23,567 nucleotides of DNA, taken from assembly GCA_018398765.1 (NCBI GenBank), contig JAHBMJ010001073.1, positions 45,001 to 68,567 on the forward strand. The letters run 5' to 3'. Below, piece by piece: positions 1-11,398 of this stretch; position 1 is the first letter of the stretch, and each line of letters opens with the position of its first letter. Position numbers and translations under genes: made by a program. The notes below the pieces were generated by a model. That model had not been told where the DNA came from. It did no database searches and worked only from the letters and a program-made list of their open reading frames with translations. The DNA comes from Chromera velia. Lineage: Eukaryota; Sar; Chromeraceae.

Positions 1-779
1 GCCATGCGTCCCGGGCCTGGCCAGGGCATGTCGGTCCCGATGCGCGCCGTCTCTCGATCGTATGCATGCCTGCTCAACTTCACAATCACCCCCTATGGAT
101 TGGCATACATCGAACACATGAATCAATCCATGTAAGAGGCAGAGCAGGCAAGTCATACATGCAGGAATTTAGTTTGTCTGTCGGCATGCTAAGATCCTGT
201 AGGCACCCACTTCATACTCGCGATGGTTTGCTTTATCAGCAAAATGATTGAGAGTGTTGGAATCACTTTGGGAGAAGTGTTTTTAACGTTGATAACATCA
301 AATCCACTCCTCATAGAAAGTTGGGCGCTCGATCTGATAGTTTAGATGAAATCCATTTGATGTGCAAATTTAATTTTAATACGTAATGGCCGCGATGTCT
401 TTCTTTCTTTTTGTTTTGACCAAATTTTGTACGTTTTGGTCGTGCATGCTTTTTTTGTTGTCTTTCATTTTTTACTGGCTATTTCTTAATTAATTCTGGG
501 GGGTTGTCTTTCTTTCTTTTTCCTTTTTTGAAAGACAACTCGATGTCTTTGTTTCTTCCCTTCTGTCTTTCTTTTCTCCTAGCTGTCTTTCTTACTGTCT
601 TTTTAGGTGTCTTTCCTTACTGTCTTTCTTTCTTTTCTACTGTCTTCTTTCTTTCTTCCTTACTGTCTTTCTTTCTTCTTTGTTGTCTTTCTTTCTTCGG
701 TGTTGTCTTTCTTTCTTTTTTACTGTCTTTCTTTCTTTCCAACTGTCTTTCTTTCTTTCTTTCTTTCTTTCTTTTCTTT

Positions 780-811
<32 letters not shown>

Positions 812-1810
812 GAACCAACCGACTGTCAATGACTCAGAGTAAAACATAAACAGACAGGTTAACGACTCGATCTTCTGACAGGAGATTTTAATCTCAGTTG
901 CAAGGCGGCTCAGTTTACTCTAGGTCTAGGAGGACTCTAAGTCAACTGAGGAGGCCGCAACACATAGCTAGTATACAAATCCCTGGACAAATCCGTTCAC
1001 TAACATAATTTCTAGCATAACTTATATTATATATTAACATTCACTTGATTCTCTCGCAAAAGTAGGTTTTGTAGTTACAGATGTGTTTTTATCATATGTT
1101 TGGCACTTCCAATAAAATAATACAAAAAAAAATAAAAAAGATTAAGCTTCTCAAGTTTTTTTTTTTTTTCTTTTTTTTTTATCACTGTGCATCGCCTAGT
1201 GATTTTGAGCAATTAGTTTTATTATTTTTTTACGTATGGAGAGCTTAGCGAAAAAGTTTAATATTTTATATAAAATGACAGAGCTACATATTTAATAAAC
1301 TCAGTGTAGTACAAGCCTTTTTAGATCCGATATGAAACAGTAAATTGTGAAACGCATCGCCGAATCAATGGCGATTCGACGCCGAGTTTTTTAATTTGTT
1401 GTTTAGTTTATCGAAGTCAATGCTAGTCATCGATCTGAATCATCTACTGGTTCAACACAACTCCAATTTTTAAACGTGATCATCAGAGTGTTTCATCACT
1501 TTTTAAATGACAGACGGGCTGTGGCGGCACACCCATGCATTTACAAACAAAACGTCACAGACACCGAAGATTGCATGCGTCTCTTTCTCTCTGTCTTTGT
1601 CGTGCGCGCGACTCCCGTGCACCCCGGACGCAGGCAGGCAGACCAAGAACGCGCACCCACTTTCTTTCTCTCTCTCTCTCCAGACATCCCTTGCGCCCTC
1701 TCTCTCTCTCTCTCCACCATGGTTCAAGAGAACATCTGGGCGACGCTTTTCGTCTGCTCTCTCTCTCTCTCCTTCAACCCTTCATTGCTTTGTCTGTTGA
1801 TTTTTGTTGT
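1..1810. other. Gene-poor stretch: minisatellite plus AT-rich DNA
   Basis: I find no convincing exon here. The first 260 bases have mixed composition and one short open frame of 61 codons without recognisable features. A pyrimidine-rich minisatellite follows (listed separately). About 1000-1450 is AT-rich, with a poly-T run near 1158-1181 and a short hairpin (ATCGCC/GGCGAT around an 8-base loop, near 1357-1376). From about 1500 composition returns to the CT-rich, GC-balanced style of the neighbouring genes. The sequence just below 1811 is the 3' flank of the minus-strand plastid-protein gene; I see no clear polyadenylation signal. Confidence 0.5.
504..815. repeat. Pyrimidine minisatellite (CTTT-based, ~20-23 bp units)
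   Basis: The plus strand is almost pure C/T. It is built of units of roughly 20-23 bases, each opening with an ACTGTC-like or TGTC-like element followed by two to four CTTT steps. It ends in a purer (CTTT)n run from about 745 to 811. Long open frames here on both strands are artefacts, because a C/T-only strand cannot contain stop codons. Confidence 0.85.
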
Positions 1811-3143
1811 TTAGAACTGCTTTGCCTTGAGCGTCTTGTAGTTCTTGGGCTTCTCTCCGTAGATCTCTCTCATCTGCTTCTCGTACTCTCCCTCCAGGTA
1901 GGCGGCAGTCTCGGGGTCTCCGTTACGAATGCACCTGCATGCAGTGAGGGACGAATGAAAATACATGCGCACACTGACGTGGACCAACGCTCCGAAAAAA
2001 AAAGGAAAGTTCAAAATGTCAAAGTGGACAAGGAAGTTTGAGCCAAGAGAACCTGTTGCTCGGCAAGAGGCCAGTTTTGTTGGCTCTTGAGTCTGACAAG
2101 GAAAGCAGCAACACAGACACAGTAGGAAAAAAGACACCCAAAGAAGAAGCGTCTTTCTCCTTCTTCCCCGCTCCCGGTTTATAAAAAGCTTTCCTGTCTT
2201 GTCCTGTAGAACATTCCGAAAGCCGGTTTTAGTTTTCCTCTAATCTCCCTTCCCTTTCTCTGCGTTCCGACCCCAACCTTCATTCTACGCCATTCTTTTA
2301 TGCCTCTCCCCTCATGTTCCCAGCTAGGCGTCCTGATGGATGGGTGGATTCTCCCTCCCACCCACAAAAGAAGAGAGTCACCCTCCCTCCGCACATGCAT
2401 GCAACAAAGGGACAAGAAGATCCCCCCCTGACTCGGAGGGAGCGGAACTTCACGTCACTCTCTCTGCCTCCGGGGCTGTCCTTCCTCCATGGACCTTTAT
2501 TTTCTCCCTCACTTCATTCAATTTTTCTCTCTTCATTCTTAGAACACCCTATGATCCTTCCAAGTCGTTCCACTAACCAACCAACCAGTTGATCTTCTCC
2601 AAAAGCTCACGCTCAGTGAAATCGTAAGTCTCCTCATCGGGGTTCACCTGCACGCACAAACACAGAAAAGAAAAGAGAGGAAGGAAGATGAGGCGGAAGG
2701 ATTGGATGTAAAACCGGAGTGAACACAAACCCAATCAACGCATCAAAAACATGCCCGCGCAAGCAAGGCAGAGTCTATCAAGGGAAAAAAAAAAAGAAAG
2801 TCGATCGCTCCACATGCCAGGATGTGCACAGGCTGCATGGCTTTACTTCCTCCAACCAGCCCCCTCCCTCCCCTGCTTTCCCAGGATGGCCATCCCTACT
2901 CGATCTGTCCGTTCAGGTCAGGAGGGCAGAGAGGGATCAGCAAGCAGCCGGTTTGTTCCGGTCAACCCAAGGACCTTTCCTAGCTTCTCCTAGTATATTA
3001 GTAGACTCCTCACAACGAACAAAGCTCTTTCACCCGGTGACCCACCCCAAACACCTACCTGAGCAGTTCTGTAGACCCAGAAGACGAAGGAGAGAGTGAC
3101 GAACCATGCGAGGGCCTGGGCATTCTTGCCTCCGAAAAGCTGA

Positions 3144-3179
<36 letters not shown>

Positions 3180-4911
3180 AACACAGAGAGATCGAAAGAT
3201 CGAAGCGAAGGGAGGGGAAATGCACTTGCGCGCGCACAGACACTCACACAAACAAATCAAAAGAGAGAAATCAAGTGAAAAATGAATGGGAAAAAAATGC
3301 ATTATTGGATAACATCACTTTACCTTCCTTCCCCCGCTGCATGAATTCCCTCCTCCCTTTCCTTTCCTTTCCTTTCCTTTCCTTTGAGCTCTTCAGTGAG
3401 TTGAGTGAAGTCTCCTTCCTCTTGAGTCGTCAGTCAAACAGTTCTTTGACCTTTCCTCTCTGGCAGATCGATCGAGGGTCTTCTCTGTTGCATATCTTTT
3501 CTTCTCTTCTGATCTTGCCGGGATTTTTTGCCCTGCAGCCCCCCNNNNNNNNNNNNNNNNNNNNNNNGATTCTTTTGCTTCGCCCGCTTTCTCTTCACTA
3601 TTCGTCCCATGGATCCGATCCTGTTTCTCGCTTTCCCCTCTCTTTCTTTCTTTCATGACTTCGCCTCCTGGTAGCGTTCTTCCCTCTCTTCCGCCCCCCA
3701 AACAGCAACACTTGTTCCTTTTTTTCTTCCCTCCTTGCCGTGTATCCTTTCGTTGCTTCTCTCGCTCCGTCCTTCCTTCCTTCTTTGACGCTGCGTCATC
3801 TCTCTCTCTCTACTCGTGTACGTCTTCTGCGCGTCCCCGTCCTCAGACCTGCACGTTTGTGCCCTTCGCCCTTCCTCTGCCCCTCTTTTTCTTTCAAGGC
3901 TTCTTTCTTGCTGCTCCGTCGCTCTCCATTCAGCTTCATCCCGCTCCCCCGGTAAATACTACTACGCCTTCTCTTGCCGGCTTGTCCGTCTTCATGTCTG
4001 CTTGCCTGTCCCGCACCCTTCTCCACCCCCGTCCATCTGTTTACGGTCAGTTTTTATCTGCAAGTCAAAGTTCCTGCCTACCCCTTCTTGATTTTGTGAG
4101 CATGCAGGCAGCAATTGCAATCCCGTCACCACACCACAACTGGTCCCGTGCACTCTCTCTGTGCTTCTTTCTGCACACTTCCTCGTCTCCTCGTTTTACT
4201 CGCCAGACGGAAGGAAAAGCCGCAGTCATCCCCGAATTCGTCTCTCTCTCTCTTCTGTTCTTTCTGCTCCCTGCTTCATTCTGTCTGCTCAACTTTTCCC
4301 TTGCTCCTCCCCCCCTTCTCAATTCCCCTCGGCTTCATTTTGAAGAGCTGGTCGGGCAGACTGTTATTTCCTCCCAAAAATACCTGAACAGACATTCTTT
4401 TGGTGCTCCCCAAACTCCCGTCTTCTTGTATCTTCAAACGAATTAAATGGAACATTAGACGGGTAGCGGGAAGCATACGAAGAAAGAAGGAAACCCAGAC
4501 AGAAGGATGAGTGTTCACAGGAAGGAGACGCGCTTGAGTACAAGACACAAAAACGCAACCAGGCTCTCCCGATCACTCGGCAGCGCATGCAGCATGTGCA
4601 GTGAGAGCGAAGGCCTCAATGCATCTGCTCCTCACAGGCCGTGCAGAGGGACTGACCGGGGCATCGTCAGACCCAGAGACGCCAACATACTGTCCATAGG
4701 CGTGAGCGGGGTCAACTGCTGTGAGAAGGGGAGCGAGGGCCCCGGCGGCCATTACAGCAGGGTCCACGGTGACTCCCGGTGCGATCTCATCAGCTCTGAG
4801 GTTGGACGCTCGTGACTTGGGAGTAGCGGTCTTGAGACCTCCCAGTCTGAAGGCGTCGGTGGAGGAGAGGCAAAAGGCCCCGACGGCGGTGGCAAGGAGA
4901 CTGCGGAACAT
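1811..4911 (-). CDS. Plastid-targeted single-span thylakoid membrane protein, function unknown
   Basis: Four exons on the minus strand, 4911-4657, 3139-3059, 2647-2586 and 1934-1811, encode 173 residues with compatible phases (0, 0, 2). Donors are GTCAGT, GTAGGT and GTTGGT; all acceptors end in CAG. Residues 1-20 form a signal peptide ending SSTDA, with Phe21 at +1, the hallmark of red-lineage complex-plastid preproteins. A basic, Ser/Thr-containing transit-like stretch follows. Then a hydrophobic segment (about 52-66) ends in AHA at 69-71, which looks like a thylakoid-processing site. A membrane span covers about 95-112 (ALAWFVTLSFVFWVY). The charged C-terminal tail (about 113-173) ends KAKQF. 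Targeting and topology (N-terminus lumenal, tail stromal) resemble small photosystem subunits such as PsbW, but I do not recognise the family. The first intron (1.5 kb) contains a 23-base assembly gap, so a missed exon is possible, though the phases do not need one. Confidence 0.75.
3142..3180. repeat. (CTTT)n microsatellite serving as polypyrimidine tract
   Basis: On the plus strand this reads as repeated GAAA. On the sense (minus) strand it is CTTT repeated up to the CAG acceptor of exon 2 (3139-3059) of the plastid-protein gene. The repeat therefore sits exactly where a polypyrimidine tract is needed. Confidence 0.85.
3545..3567. other. Assembly gap (23 Ns)
   Basis: A run of N lies inside intron 1 of the minus-strand plastid-protein gene, within a C-rich, strongly pyrimidine-biased tract. 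The true length of the missing sequence is unknown. Confidence 0.98.
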
Positions 4912-5177
4912 TTTTCTGATCTTTCTTTTTTTCTTTCGAATAAACGGCCAGGCAGACACACACACCTCTGTGTTCCTGTGCAGTCACGGAAAACAACCCG
5001 CAGCTCCAGCTCTTTTTGTTCCTTGGCAGGAGTCAGGAAAAGACTGATCAAAACAGAACTCTTGGAGAAAGGAGCCGAAGGGCCCCGTAAAGCCCTAACT
5101 GGGGCACTTTGGAAATCTCTGGCACCCAAAAACTCTTCTTCTTCTTCATGTTTTTCGCTAAGCGGGACCATGCACTT

Positions 5178-5235
5178 CGAAATTCGGCCATGCGGGGCTC
5201 TCTTCACGGACCCGCGCGATCGTTTGCGAATTTCG
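5178..5235. repeat. Inverted repeat CGAAATTCG / CGAATTTCG
   Basis: A perfect 9-base inverted repeat, arms at 5178-5186 and 5227-5235, separated by 40 bases. It lies in the divergent promoter and may be a protein-binding site pair or part of a larger fold. No known factor is recognised. Confidence 0.5.
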
Positions 5236-5245
5236 GGGCCCTTCT

Positions 5246-5280
5246 TTCCGGGGCCATACAGAGCTATAGCGGCCCCGGAA
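5246..5280. promoter_or_regulatory. Perfect 10-bp GC-rich hairpin in divergent promoter
   Basis: Arms TTCCGGGGCC (5246-5255) and GGCCCCGGAA (5271-5280) are exact reverse complements around a 15-base loop. This is the strongest stem in the intergenic region. It could act as DNA (a dyad for a regulator) or as RNA if it falls within a 5' leader. Confidence 0.55.
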
Positions 5281-5674
5281 GGCATGCATGAAGCCAAATG
5301 ATCGGGCAGTCCTTGTGCGATCTTTGCATGTGCGCGCGCGCGAACTGATCGAAAGCTAGCTAGGAGACGCCTTGCAAAAACTTAATTGGATTTGGAAAAA
5401 TGACGCTTGAGTTAGCACATATGAGTTAGCGAGCCAGCGGGGATGTGGGAGGAAGACAACCTGACAACTTTGCAAGAACTCAAGAACTCCGATTTTCCGA
5501 AGAATATCGAGAAACAGTCACACTTTGTCTTCATTTGTTTACTTTCTCGACTGTTTTGACGAACCTTGAAGGATCCTGCACCTGCAAGACCTTTGTAACC
5601 CGCACTGCACTGCACTGTCTTCGCTAAGAAAGAGAACCAAGACACGCACCCGTAGATTATTTTCGCTTGTCATC

Positions 5675-6682
5675 ATGACGTCTAAGTCGGTCTTAACGCC
5701 CACCGAGGACCTCTACGAAGTTCTGGGCGTTGCCAGAGACGCCCCTCTCTCAGATATCCGGCAGGTGGGCCTCTAGAGCCGTCTACGGGTGTGCGCAGTT
5801 GATTTCATGCATTCCCCTGTCCATGCTTGAGTGTGAAATGACGGAGGGAGAGATTCGTGGGTTGCACAGTGAACTCAGAGGGAATAGTAGAGAGTTGAAC
5901 GCGGAGACGACCACCCCTTCTTTCTTGCTTCTCCCATCAATTCCGATCCTCGGCCCCACATCGGCCGACGTGTATGTTCACGACTGTGTATGTATGCTTG
6001 CAGGCCTTCCGAGCTCGAGTTCTGAAGGACCATCCGGACAGGGGGGGGGACCCTGAGGTGTTCGGCCTCCTCAACGCAGCATGGGAGGTTGGTCCGTCTG
6101 TCTCCGTCTGTCACGCAGGCAGTCAGACTGAGGACGAACTTGCGTGGTAGGGAAGAGAGAGAGCTGTCATCTTGGATGCTCAGACTGTTTCTAAAATTTT
6201 TCGTATGGATTCTACTGAGCCTGATTTGACCCGTGCAATACTTCTGTCTTGTGTTCACTTGCCCGCCTTTCTTTCAGATGCTTCCACACGATCTGTGTGT
6301 GTGTGAGAGAGAGAATCCCCGTGTCTACATGCACATGTGCCCGTGCACACACAAATAATTGTACACGCACGTACATGCAGACCCTGTCGGACCCCGCCAG
6401 GCGCGCCTTCTACGACCGGACGGGGCGGACCCAGAAGACTGCCGAGGAGAGTTTCCTCGAGAACTTCTCTGCCTCTGCAGGGGGGGAGAGGAGGGAAGGA
6501 GACGGCCAGGGGGAGGGCAACCAGATGGCAGACAGGCTGGCGATGTTGCAGAGGAGGGAGGGGGAGGGACAGGGCGCCGCCACTCACGAAGAGGGATTCC
6601 AGGCCTGGCTCAGGGCACGGCATCAGGCGGGATCGGTGAGTCTGTCAGTCTGTCAAGGACAAGGCAGGCAGGCAAGCGGCCA

Positions 6683-6713
<31 letters not shown>

Positions 6714-7510
6714 TGAATGGAAGGGTCCAGGAAGTAAACATGGAAGGAAGGAAGCTGAGGAAGAAGGTGGTGGAATGGCATCTCTTTTTCTCTTCTGTCC
6801 TCCCCTCTCCTCGTCTCTTCTTTGCATGGTTTCTTCCTTGAGAGAGACGCGGGAGGGATCTGCGACCATCCGCAGATATTTGAATTCCCAGGGAGGTGCG
6901 GAAGTGATACCACCCAATTTGGTCTATCCTGAACTTCCTTCCTTCCTTCCTTGATTCACTGTTCTTTGTTGAACTAGACCCTGAGGGACCTGCCTGGATG
7001 ATGCCGTGGGGTCCTCTCGTTTGTTTGTCATGTTCAGCTAGGAGGGGGGGGATGGAGGGCGGGGGGAATGAGTCGCCGTCTGCTGGTAGTTGTTCTGCAT
7101 TCATGCCGCCTTCCTTCCTGGATGCATGCACACAGAAGCAGACCCACGCACACGTCGATGTATGGAATGAATGAAATCTTGCCGCCTGCAGGTAGTCACT
7201 GACCAGACGATTCTCGACAAAGTTCTTTTTCGCTCTGTATGAAAATAACCAGACGATTCTGTATGAAAATAAATGTCTGCAGGTAGTCACTGACCAGACG
7301 ATTCTTGACAAAGTGGGCGTCTCCAGGGATGCCTACAGACCCCTCAGGCATGCATATGCTCATGAGGGCAGGGTGGTACTGAGGCATTCTGCAGAGGAGA
7401 AGAAGGGAAAAGGGGCGAAGGACAAACAGGAGGCGGAAGGGTCAGCTGCATCAGGGAGGGGGGTGCATCGGCCTGCCTAGTCTTATTATTTACTCATTTG
7501 TGGTTTCTTG

Positions 7511-7541
<31 letters not shown>

Positions 7542-10500
7542 TTTTCTCTTTTGCTGCATGGTTCTTTCTCTTTGTCTCATTATCTTTCCTTCTGCGAGCA
7601 CAAAGAGTCACTCCTCGCATCCTTTTCTTGCATCTGCCTGTAAAATCTTGTACGAAGGTGTGTGCATGAGTGCAGAATACAGCAGAATGACTGTCCTTTT
7701 TTCCATATTGAGGGAAGGGAAAGGGTGACGAAATTCAGATGGCGACTCATCTGTTTTGCCCCCTTTTTACTTTTCTGCTTGCAGAGGAAAGACCAAAGAA
7801 CAGCAGCAGAAGGGCGGCACCTCAGTTGCTGACGCTGCGTCTCGCTCTGTGCGTCTGAGCTCTCGGCGGCTGAGGGCAGAACTCAGGTGGGGAGGGGGGG
7901 GGGGGGAGGGGCGGATTCTGGGGTGGGGGGATGTGACGCTCTCCGCATGGCATCCAATGTTTGGGCTTCCAGGATTTTCTCCATGGATTGCTGATATCCT
8001 GTAAGAAAGTCTGCAGCTATCTGTATGTGTGCAGGTGGGGGGAGCTGCTGGTGAATATCCTGTACGCCCCTGTGGGGTTTGGAGATGTGACTGCACTCAG
8101 GTGGGTTCTGTCTTGTTTGGTTAGTTGGTTGGATAATTGGTTCTTTGGTTGGTTGTCTGGTCAGTGAGGCAGCTAAAGGCTATCCGGTCGAACGAACATC
8201 TGTCCATCTTCTCTCGGATCGTCTGTCGTCCTATCCGTCTGTTCTTCTGCTTGTGAGCTCGCGATGTTTGTTGGGATTGCGTACGTATCACGTTGGGGGC
8301 TCAAGAAAACTTGACGGAAGTGTAGGGACAGTAGAAAGGAAGGACAGTTTGCCGGTTTGTTGACGAAAATGAACGACTGAATGCAGAGTCGGAGAGAACC
8401 CGCTGGTGGCCTGGACGGCAGAAGAAGACAGAGAGAGGGAACAACACAGTGTCCTCGGAAATGGCGGACGGGCGGAGGAGGGAGACGGTGAGTAGATGGG
8501 CTGGGAGGGATCGGGAGTGATTGGCTTTGGGGTGCAGATTTTGATTTCAGGTCTCGTCAATTGGATTCGCTGCTTCTCTTTCGTTGGTTCTCTTGTTGGT
8601 AGTTGAGCGGTTGGTTGGGTGTGTGTGCGTCGTTCTACTTGTCCGCTCTTCGGGTCGTTGCCGTGAGCAGGAGCGAAGAAAAGGGACGAACGGCTCGAAA
8701 TCAAGTGTGACTGTTGTGCAGCCACTATTGTTCTGTTGTTGTCCTTGTGCGTGCAAGAACTGTATTCGTGTCTCTCGGTGGTGTTTTTTTCGTTTGGGTG
8801 CAGATGAGGAGGAGCGCGCAGGGGGACCCTCAGTCGGTGAGGCGGGGGTTGCGCGTGTGGTGGCAGTGGGACCCGGAGTGAAGGTGATGAAGGAGGGGGA
8901 CCTGGTCCTGCCTCTCCGGAGTGACATGGGCACATGGAGGGTCAGTCAGTCAGTCAGATTTTGGGGGGGCGTCTGCTGGTGCTTTGTGTGTGTGTGGGTG
9001 ACGGAAGAAAAATGGGTGAAGTGAAGTTTCCGTTTCCTTTTTCTTTTTTTCGTCCTTTTTTCCCTTCTCATATTGATGGTGCTGTGGGGGTATCACTGGG
9101 TGTTGGGTGTTTGTTTGAGTCTTGGGTGAGTGTCCTCTGTGCTGTCAGGGAGGTTGTGGAGAGGGAAGTTGAAAAGAAAAGCTCCGAGAAGGAAAAGGGG
9201 GGGTCTGAATGAATGAATGAATAAATCTGGGGGGGTCTTTTCCGAAAACCAGGGGGGAAAGACATTCGAGTATTCAGAAATGGATGCATGCACGCACGGT
9301 CGTCCGGCATGCACGCTGCTGGATACGTGCATGTGATCGAGGAGCTGTGATGCTCGGGATTGCACATGCGGTTGAGTGAGTGCCGCCATACCCTCTTTTT
9401 CCTTTCCAGTCTTACTGTTTTCATCTCCATGAACGTGTGTGTGCGTGCCCCCATACATTCCTTCCTTCAGACTGCGTCCATCTGGAAGGAGCGCGACTGT
9501 CTGAAGCTCCCTGTCGAGGTGCTCCCTGTTGAGTACGCTGCGTGTGCAAAGGAACTGTTCACAGGTGGGTACTGCAGTCAGAGCTGGTCTCCCTCCCTGG
9601 TCGATTTGCTTTTCTGATTCGGAGCTGAGGCCTCAAAGGCGTGTGCCACCCATCTCGTATGCATTTCCATACCTTCTCTCTCTCTCTCGTTCTTTGATTC
9701 AGCGGAGCAAGGAAAAGAAAGTCGACTTTGGTCCGGGCATACAGAGGAGCACGACACTTTACTTCTAGCCCGACTGCTTTGAAAGTTGCGTACATTCTGT
9801 GCGACGGTTCGTTATTCTCTTCTTATTGACCACCTCTCGCACCCCCCCTCCCCGACCCTCCCTCCCATGCTTGCAGCCTACCACCTGCTGCAGAAGTACA
9901 CAGCGGGCATGAAGGCGGGGGACGCTCTCATCTGCAATGGGGGCAATTCTCTGGTCGTGCAGGTGCATTGGGGGGGGGGAGGGGAACGGTGTTGGGGCGC
10001 CTGTCTGCCTGTCTTGTGAAAGCAAAGGAGAAGAAGAAAACGAACGAAGGGAGAGCCCGATCTTTGTCGGTTGTCCAAGCCTGACTAGACAAATGGATGG
10101 GGCGCCTGTCTGCCTGTCTTGTGAAAGCAAAGGAGAAGAAGAAAACGAACGAAGGGAGAGCCTGATCTTTGTCGGTTGTCCAAGCCTGACTAGACAAATG
10201 GATGGATGGAACGATTCTTCTTGGCGTTGTGAACATGAGCATCTCCACTCTGTAATGAATGAAAGAGGAACGATCAGGACACTTTTCTGTGTCTCTCTTC
10301 TACATGTGCATGACTTCTTTCTTTCCTTCCTTCCCGCAGGCCCTGATCCAAATGGCAAAGATCCTCCAGTACAGGACCTTTGTTGTCGTGCGGTTCGTTA
10401 GTCCCTCCCTCCCTCCCTCCCTCCCTCCCTGTCTGTCTGTCTGTCTGTCTCTGTCTGTACGTCTGTCTGTCTCTGTGTGTGTCTCTACCCTTTCTTCGTG

Positions 10501-10610
10501 TCTCTCCTCCTGACGCGTTCCGTCGACCTGATCTTGAGAGTGAGGAAAGGCAGAGGAAAAAAGACAGAAAGTGGTTTCAAAAATGACTGTATGTGTGCCT
10601 CTCCCTCTCC

Positions 10611-10643
<33 letters not shown>

Positions 10644-11331
10644 TGCGTGCGTGCGGTAGTCAACATGAAAGCAAAGAGCAATCAGTTCCATGAGATCATA
10701 CCCGCCCTTTCTTCCTAACTCTTTTTCTTTCCTTCCTTCTTCCTCATTTGTCCCCACCCCCTCCCTGCAGGCGCCACTCCCCCGAGACCTTCGAGACCGT
10801 CTCAGAACGTCTTTATGAGATGGGGGCCACAAGGGTGTTTGCAGATGATGAACCTGTCAGTGAGTGAATGAGCGAGTGAGGGAGTGAGGGAAGGGGGGAG
10901 GGAGGCCCCTTGTGATTCTCCTGCAGGCAGGCAGGTAGACAGGCGTGCCTTCTTCCCTCCCTGTACACGCGCAGATGGATAGACGTGTGCTTGACTGTGA
11001 GGGTAGAGTTCATGAGCTGTCCGATGTGGGACTGCGTGAGGCCCCTCCTCCCCATGAATCCTTTCTGGCCTTGTGTCTTTGTGCCCTCCTTGCTTCCCAA
11101 AGTCACGCCTTCCCCCCTTTTCTTTTTCCCCTCCGACCGACCGAAACTCTGTCTGCAGATCAGACGCCGCCTCTTGAGTGAGGGCCAGGCGCTGCCCGTG
11201 CTCGCCCTCGACATGGTGGGGGGGCAGAGGAGCGGGTCCAGGCTGCTGTCTGCTCTGCGTCCTAACGACCAGAGCTTTGTGAATGCAGGTCGGTCGGTTG
11301 GCTGGGAGGTCTGTCTGACTGTCTCGTCGTT

Positions 11332-11398
<67 letters not shown>

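Larger units (their letters stand above)
4912..5674. promoter_or_regulatory. Divergent (bidirectional) promoter region
   Basis: This 763-base interval separates the start codons of the minus-strand plastid-protein gene (ATG at 4911-4909) and the plus-strand fusion gene (ATG at 5675-5677). Both promoters and both 5' UTRs must lie here unless upstream noncoding exons exist. I see no obvious TATA box. The middle holds two inverted repeats and several GGGGCC/GGCCCC words. The frame upstream of the fusion ATG contains no earlier in-frame ATG before a TGA near 5567, so 5675 is the natural start. Confidence 0.55.

Noticed and set aside
1357-1376. Small hairpin near 1360 considered as a tRNA or terminator
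   Set aside because: Only a 6-bp stem with no cloverleaf, B-box or T-tract; in a eukaryotic context a bacterial-type terminator is not expected.
1503-2041. Overlapping frames on both strands around 1500-2040
   Set aside because: CT-repeat translations and shadows of the terminal exon (1811-1934) of the minus-strand plastid-protein gene.
3655-4446. 263-codon plus-strand open frame
   Set aside because: It lies antisense in an intron within C/T-rich sequence that cannot easily form stop codons. The product is Ser/Leu/Pro/Phe low-complexity with no domain or splice support.
7441-7480. Natural end of a separate J-domain gene at TAG 7478-7480
   Set aside because: Exon 4 already contains the first MDR strand (HAYAHEGRVVLRHSAEE), and a GTCAGC donor at 7441 joins exon 5 in phase. 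A read-through isoform remains possible.
8288-8935. 215-codon minus-strand open frame
   Set aside because: Antisense shadow over exons 7-8 and their intron; Pro/Ser/Thr-rich without conserved pattern, while the plus strand carries clear MDR motifs.
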